A stretch of DNA of 30,433 nt from Bacteroides sp. UBA7333 (GTDB taxonomy: Bacteria > Bacteroidota > Bacteroidia > Bacteroidales > Bacteroidaceae). The stretch lies in the NCBI GenBank assembly GCA_002471195.1, contig DKPN01000028.1, positions 1 to 30,433 on the forward strand. Direction: 5' to 3'. The translations under genes and the position numbers were made by a program. Positions 26,437 to 30,433 of this stretch are shown here, piece after piece (the stretch's first letter is position 1; every line of letters starts with the position of its first letter). Below the pieces are notes generated by a model, which was not told the DNA's origin, ran no database searches, and was given only the letters and a program-made list of their open reading frames with translations.

Positions 26437-27534
26437 ATGGAAAATAACAAAATCAGGATAGGTATTACCCAAGGTGATATCAATGGAATAGGTTATGAGG
26501 TTATTTTAAAGACTTTTGCAAATCCTGAAATGCTCGATTTATGTGTTCCCATTGTTTATGGTTCACCAAAGGTAGCTGCATATCATCGTAAGTCGCTCGA
26601 TTTAACGACTAGCTTTAGCATAATCAACTCAGCTTCAGAAGCAGTGAATAACAAATTGAGTATTGTAAATAGCTCAGATGATGAAGTAAAAGTAGAATTT
26701 TCCAAGGAGGACAGTGAAGCTGGTAAAGCTGCATTTGATGCATTGGAAAAAGCCATTGAAGAATACAAAGAGGGACTAATAGATGTTTTGGTTACAGCGC
26801 CTATTAATAAGCACACAATACAATGCGAAGATTTTTCATTCCCAGGACACACCGAATATATTGAACAGCGTTTGGGTGACGGTAATAAATCATTAATGAT
26901 TTTAATGAGAAATGATTTGCGTGTAGCATTAGTGACTGGTCATATCCCTATCCGAGATGTTGCTTCAACGATAACAAAAGAGTTGATCGAAGAAAAAATC
27001 GATGTGTTGAATCGTTCTTTGAAAGTTGATTTTAATATTGAGGCGCCCCGTATTGCCGTATTTTCTTTAAATCCGCATGCGGGTGATAATGGTTTAATCG
27101 GTAGCGAGGAAGAGAAAATTATAATTCCGGCGATTGAGGAAATGTCTCGTAAGGGTGTATTATGTTATGGGCCATATCCCGCCGATGGATTCATGGGATC
27201 GGGTAATTTTACTCATTTTGATGGGATTTTGGCTATGTATCACGATCAAGGATTGGCCCCATTCAAAACATTGGCAATGGAAGATGGAGTAAATTTTACT
27301 GCCGGTCTACCAATCGTACGCACTTCTCCAGCTCATGGTACTGCTGCTGATATTGCAGGACAAGGTATTGCTAATGAAGATTCATTCCGTCAGGCTATTT
27401 ATGTAGCTATTGATGTATTTAGAAATCGTGAGGCTGAAAAAGCAGCACGCAAAAATCCTTTGCGTAAGCAATATTATGAGAAAAGAGATGATAGCGACAA
27501 ATTAAAACTTGATTCTGTTGAGGACGATTTATAA
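26437..27534 (+). CDS. pdxA: PdxA, 4-hydroxythreonine-4-phosphate dehydrogenase
   Basis: This 365-residue cytoplasmic enzyme acts in the DXP-dependent pyridoxal phosphate pathway, oxidising 4-phosphohydroxy-L-threonine with NAD. Family motifs are RIGITQGDINGIGYEVILK at the N-terminus, VTAPINKHTIQ, FPGHTEYIEQRLG (metal-site His), LVTGHIPIRDVAS, SLNPHAGDNGLIGSEE, AMYHDQGLAPFK (His) and VRTSPAHGTAADIAG. An Asn replaces the usual Pro in GDxxGIG (GDINGIG), as is common in Bacteroidota. The C-terminus is charged and extended (NPLRKQYYEKRDDSDKLK). It lies 18 bp before the sigma-54 activator gene. Confidence 0.96.
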   Translation: MENNKIRIGITQGDINGIGYEVILKTFANPEMLDLCVPIVYGSPKVAAYHRKSLDLTTSFSIINSASEAVNNKLSIVNSSDDEVKVEFSKEDSEAGKAAFDALEKAIEEYKEGLIDVLVTAPINKHTIQCEDFSFPGHTEYIEQRLGDGNKSLMILMRNDLRVALVTGHIPIRDVASTITKELIEEKIDVLNRSLKVDFNIEAPRIAVFSLNPHAGDNGLIGSEEEKIIIPAIEEMSRKGVLCYGPYPADGFMGSGNFTHFDGILAMYHDQGLAPFKTLAMEDGVNFTAGLPIVRTSPAHGTAADIAGQGIANEDSFRQAIYVAIDVFRNREAEKAARKNPLRKQYYEKRDDSDKLKLDSVEDDL

Positions 27535-27552
27535 TCGATTCAAAATTTATTA

Positions 27553-28770
27553 ATGAATATGACAAGAGCGGAAATTCAGCAGGTGAAACAAAGATTCGGT
27601 ATTATAGGTAATAACGAAGCTTTATCACGTGATATTGATATTGCTATACAGGTAGCGCCTACTGACTTGTCTGTTTTGATAACTGGTGAGAGTGGTGTTG
27701 GAAAGGAGAGTTTTCCACAAATTATTCATCAATACAGTAAGCGTAAACACGGACAGTATATAGCAGTCAATTGTGGTGCTATACCTGAAGGAACGATTGA
27801 CTCAGAACTTTTCGGACATGAGAAGGGGGCATTTACAGGAGCTATTGGCGAACGAAAAGGATATTTTGGAGAAGCCAATGGCGGTACTATTTTTTTGGAT
27901 GAAGTAGGGGAGCTACCATTATCTACACAAGCGCGTCTATTGCGTGTACTTGAGAGTGGAGAATTTTTGAAAGTGGGCTCCTCTAAAGTACAAAAAACAG
28001 ATGTTCGCGTAGTGGCTGCAACTAATGTAAATCTTTTACAAGCCATATATGATGGACGTTTTCGTGAAGACTTATATTATCGGCTCAATACCATTCCTAT
28101 TCAGGTACCTTCATTACGCGATAGGGGAGATGATGTCATTCTTTTGTTTAAAAAGTTTGCACATGATTTTGCAGAGAAATATAGAATGCCCTCTATACAG
28201 TTAACCGATGGTGCTAAGGATGTTTTATTAGATTATACATGGCCCGGTAATGTACGTCAATTGAAAAATATTACTGAACAAATTTCCATTATCGAAACAA
28301 ATAGAGATATTGATGCTAAAATATTGAAAACGTATTTACCCTCATCCAATATAAATCGTTTGCCGGCGATAACAGGAAAAAACGATCATAAAAACTACGA
28401 GAGCGAACGCGAATTATTGTATACTGTATTGTTTGACATGCGCCAAGAAGTGTCTGAACTTAAAAAAGTTGTTCATACCTTAATGGCAGATCGAAACAAT
28501 ATAAAACATGTACCAACTGATGTATCGACAAATAATGTCACAACGTTACCCACTATCATACATTCGGTAAAATCGCCAATGAGCAGTAGCATAGATGCTC
28601 CAATGGTAGAGGAGTATGTAGAAGAACCACTTTCGCTTGATGAGGTTGAAAGAGAGATGATTCGTAAAGCTTTAGAAAGACATCACGGTAAAAGAAAAAA
28701 TGCGGCTCAAGATTTAAATATATCAGAACGCACACTATATAGAAAATTAAAAGAATATGGCTTGGACTAA
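27553..28770 (+). CDS. Sigma-54-dependent transcriptional activator lacking a receiver domain
   Basis: This 405-residue AAA+ enhancer-binding protein has Walker A GESGVGKE (45-52), GAFTGA (92-97; the loop that contacts sigma-54), Walker B region GGTIFLDEVGELPLSTQARL, the arginine-finger region FREDLYYRLNTIP and TWPGNVRQLKNI. A Fis-type helix-turn-helix ends the protein (HHGKRKNAAQDLNISERTLY). The AAA+ domain begins ~25 residues from the start, so there is no receiver, GAF or PAS domain. Control would have to come through expression, partner proteins or the ~290-370 linker, which has a coiled stretch (DMRQEVSELKKVVHTLMADR). It ends 4 bp before the preferred lptE start. Confidence 0.93.
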   Translation: MNMTRAEIQQVKQRFGIIGNNEALSRDIDIAIQVAPTDLSVLITGESGVGKESFPQIIHQYSKRKHGQYIAVNCGAIPEGTIDSELFGHEKGAFTGAIGERKGYFGEANGGTIFLDEVGELPLSTQARLLRVLESGEFLKVGSSKVQKTDVRVVAATNVNLLQAIYDGRFREDLYYRLNTIPIQVPSLRDRGDDVILLFKKFAHDFAEKYRMPSIQLTDGAKDVLLDYTWPGNVRQLKNITEQISIIETNRDIDAKILKTYLPSSNINRLPAITGKNDHKNYESERELLYTVLFDMRQEVSELKKVVHTLMADRNNIKHVPTDVSTNNVTTLPTIIHSVKSPMSSSIDAPMVEEYVEEPLSLDEVEREMIRKALERHHGKRKNAAQDLNISERTLYRKLKEYGLD

Positions 28771-28774
28771 AATA

Positions 28775-29278
28775 ATGAGGCGGTACTCTGCTATTGTATT
28801 ATTGCCTTTTTTGATAATGGCATGTACTATATCATACAAATTTAATGGCTCATCAATCAACTACGACAAAGTAAAAACAATATCAATTGAAGATTTTCCT
28901 ATAAAATCGGCTTATGTATATGCACCATTAGGAACAAGATTTAATGATGAAATTAGAAACATTTTTATTCGCCAAACGCGTTTACAATTGGTTAAAACAA
29001 ATGGCGATTTGCAAATAGATGGTGAAATTACAGGTTACAATCAATATAATGAAGCTGTACAAGCAGATGGCTATTCGTCGAAAACAAAACTAACTATTAC
29101 AGTAAATGTACGCTTTGTAAATAACACCAATCACGCTGAGGATTTTGAACAACAATTTTCAGCTTTCCGTACATACGATTCAAGCCAATTGCTTACAGCT
29201 GTTCAAGATCCTTTAATTGGAGAAATGGTGCAAGAAATTGTAGAACAAATATTTAATGCTACTGTAGCCAATTGGTAA
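28775..29278 (+). CDS. lptE: LptE-like LPS assembly lipoprotein
   Basis: This encodes 167 residues from the ATG at 28775. An alternative in-frame ATG at 28757 adds six residues and overlaps the activator gene by 14 bases. The 28775 start gives a compact lipoprotein signal, MRRYSAIVLLPFLIMAC. The mature part (SYKFNGSSINYDKVKTISIE, RFNDEIRNIFIRQTRLQLV, DLQIDGEITGYNQYNE, KTKLTITVNVRFVN, LIGEMVQEIVEQIFN) fits the Bacteroidota LptE family, the plug that works with LptD to insert LPS in the outer membrane. Together with lptC in this window it gives two parts of the same transport machine. Confidence 0.88.
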   Translation: MRRYSAIVLLPFLIMACTISYKFNGSSINYDKVKTISIEDFPIKSAYVYAPLGTRFNDEIRNIFIRQTRLQLVKTNGDLQIDGEITGYNQYNEAVQADGYSSKTKLTITVNVRFVNNTNHAEDFEQQFSAFRTYDSSQLLTAVQDPLIGEMVQEIVEQIFNATVANW

Positions 29279-29282
29279 TTAA

Positions 29283-30041
29283 ATGACACATTTCAATATC
29301 CAATATTGGATTAATCACCCTGAATCTTTGAATAAAGATACATTGTATGAGTTGCGGATGCAACTCATACGTTATCCTTATTGCCAAAGTTTACGGTTGT
29401 TATATTTAAAAAATCTATTTCTTTTGCACGACTCAACATTTAGTTCAGAATTACGAAAATCAAGCTTTTACATTACCGATAGAACTATTCTATATTACCT
29501 ACTTGAAGGGGTCACATCATATTCATTAGACTATCTTCAAGATGATAAGGAGGTTTTCGAATCTAGCTCTTTGGATAGAACATCATTATTAATTGATGCT
29601 TTTTTGTCGAAAGTTCCCGATGATGTAATGATCTCTTCAGAGTTAAATTATTCTACAGATTATACCTCATTCTTAGAAGATCATGATGATATTAATGAGG
29701 ATGATATTCCACAATTAAATGGAATTGAATTGATCGATGGTTTTATTGAGAGAAATGAAAATTCCCAAAAAGATTATTTGTCGATTGATGATATTGACTA
29801 TTCTAATCATTATGTCGATGATGAAGGCATTGATAAATCAGACGCTGTTATTTATCGTTTGGATGATGATGATGAATGTTTTACAGAAACTCTGGCCAAA
29901 ATTTACGTAAAACAACAACGATATGATAAGGCTCTTGAAATAATTAAAAAGTTAAGTTTGAAATATCCAAAAAAAAATGTTTACTTTGCAGATCAAATAC
30001 GTTTCCTTGAAAAGTTGATTATTAACACTAAATCAAAATAA
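29283..30041 (+). CDS. Protein with TPR-like C-terminus, between lptE and secG
   Basis: This 252-residue protein has no signal peptide or membrane helix, so it is probably cytoplasmic. The N-terminal region (~1-75) is helical (YWINHPESLNKDTLYELRMQ, YPYCQSLRLLYLKNLF). The middle (~85-195) is low-complexity and very acidic (DHDDINEDDIPQ, YSIDDIDY-type runs, LDDDDECF). The last ~50 residues form a single TPR-like helix pair (TLAKIYVKQQRYDKALEIIK, LSLKYPKKNVYFADQIRFLE). It begins 4 bp after lptE and ends 3 bp before secG, so it is tightly held in the operon. I recall an equivalent uncharacterised gene at this place in other Bacteroidales. Function unknown. Confidence 0.8.
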   Translation: MTHFNIQYWINHPESLNKDTLYELRMQLIRYPYCQSLRLLYLKNLFLLHDSTFSSELRKSSFYITDRTILYYLLEGVTSYSLDYLQDDKEVFESSSLDRTSLLIDAFLSKVPDDVMISSELNYSTDYTSFLEDHDDINEDDIPQLNGIELIDGFIERNENSQKDYLSIDDIDYSNHYVDDEGIDKSDAVIYRLDDDDECFTETLAKIYVKQQRYDKALEIIKKLSLKYPKKNVYFADQIRFLEKLIINTKSK

Positions 30042-30044
30042 TAA

Positions 30045-30395
30045 ATGTTTTATCTAATTTTAATTATCTTATTGGTTATAGCAGCAGTACTATTATGCTT
30101 TGTAGTACTGATACAAAATTCAAAAGGAGGAGGTTTGGCAGCAGGCTTCTCATCATCTAATGCTATTCTTGGCGTTCGCAAAGCTACTGATATCTTAGAT
30201 AAATTGACTTGGGGATTGGCTATTTTTATCGTTGTGGTAAGTATTATTTCAGCTTGGGCTATTCCATCTCAAGTTGGTAAGGGTAGCGCTATCCAACAAC
30301 AGGCTTTAGAAGAAGCAGGAACAAATCCTTACGATCTTCCGGCAGGAACTGCAGCTCCATTTACTGAGTCTCAAAATACAGGTGACGCAGAATAA
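30045..30395 (+). CDS. secG: SecG, preprotein translocase subunit
   Basis: This 116-residue protein has two membrane helices (FYLILIILLVIAAVLLCFVV and TWGLAIFIVVVSIISAWAIP) joined by the family loop LIQNSKGGGLAAGFSSSNAI-LGVRKATD. This is the SecG pattern, with a polar C-terminal tail (~80-116). SecG is the small accessory subunit of SecYEG that helps SecA-driven export. It is the last complete gene in the window, and the 38 bases after it hold no visible terminator. secA lies in the same window on the other strand. Confidence 0.95.
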   Translation: MFYLILIILLVIAAVLLCFVVLIQNSKGGGLAAGFSSSNAILGVRKATDILDKLTWGLAIFIVVVSIISAWAIPSQVGKGSAIQQQALEEAGTNPYDLPAGTAAPFTESQNTGDAE

Positions 30396-30433
30396 TAGAT
30401 TCTGAAATCACGCATAAAAAAACAAAGGGATAA

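Overview
The window looks like chromosomal DNA of a member of the Bacteroidota, most likely order Bacteroidales. It is AT-rich. Its gene families are typical of that group: GH92/GH130 glycan genes, a type IX secretion (T9SS) C-terminal sorting domain, a gingipain-like C25 peptidase, DUF4837, DUF6340, and a ~1100-residue SecA. Several intergenic regions carry the Bacteroidota -7 box TAnnTTTG, and almost no gene has a Shine-Dalgarno sequence. The T9SS cargo suggests a Porphyromonas/Paludibacter/Dysgonomonas-like lineage rather than Bacteroides itself; that placement is an inference. No rRNA, tRNA, CRISPR, insertion sequence or phage region was seen.

Minus-strand half (1-16.2 kb, read right to left). 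(1) lnb (lipoprotein N-acyltransferase), a PafA-fold phosphatase homologue that has lost nearly all its metal ligands, and secA form one operon at 16145-9973, closed by a terminator at 9904-9938. (2) A DUF6340-type lipoprotein (9855-8815) and an unknown acidic protein (8737-8291) each have their own -7 box. The second also has a rare strong Shine-Dalgarno and its own terminator. (3) An operon for the mannose core of N-glycans follows at 8073-3478: MFS transporter, GH130 phosphorylase, then secreted GH92 alpha-mannosidase. It ends in a long perfect dyad. (4) A secreted pair comes last: an S74-domain protein with a T9SS sorting domain (3216-1960), then a C25 cysteine peptidase that runs off the left edge of the window.

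Plus-strand half (16.6-30.4 kb). A divergent promoter region of about 460 bp separates lnb from coaX. The coaX group runs coaX, an outer-membrane barrel protein, a TPR protein, lptC, a CNNM/CBS-type membrane protein and a PpiD-like foldase. It ends in a strong terminator at 24141-24190. The second group runs rlmN, a DUF4837 lipoprotein, pdxA, a sigma-54 activator without a receiver domain, lptE, a TPR-like protein and secG.

The common theme is the cell envelope. The window holds two Sec components (secA, secG), lipoprotein N-acylation (lnb), two LPS transport components (lptC, lptE) and a periplasmic foldase. The features most worth checking are the pseudo-phosphatase between lnb and secA, a 41-bp perfect palindrome lying over the start of lptC, and an S74 self-cleavage domain placed ahead of a T9SS signal. 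No gene cassette resembling an undescribed defence or mobile system was seen.
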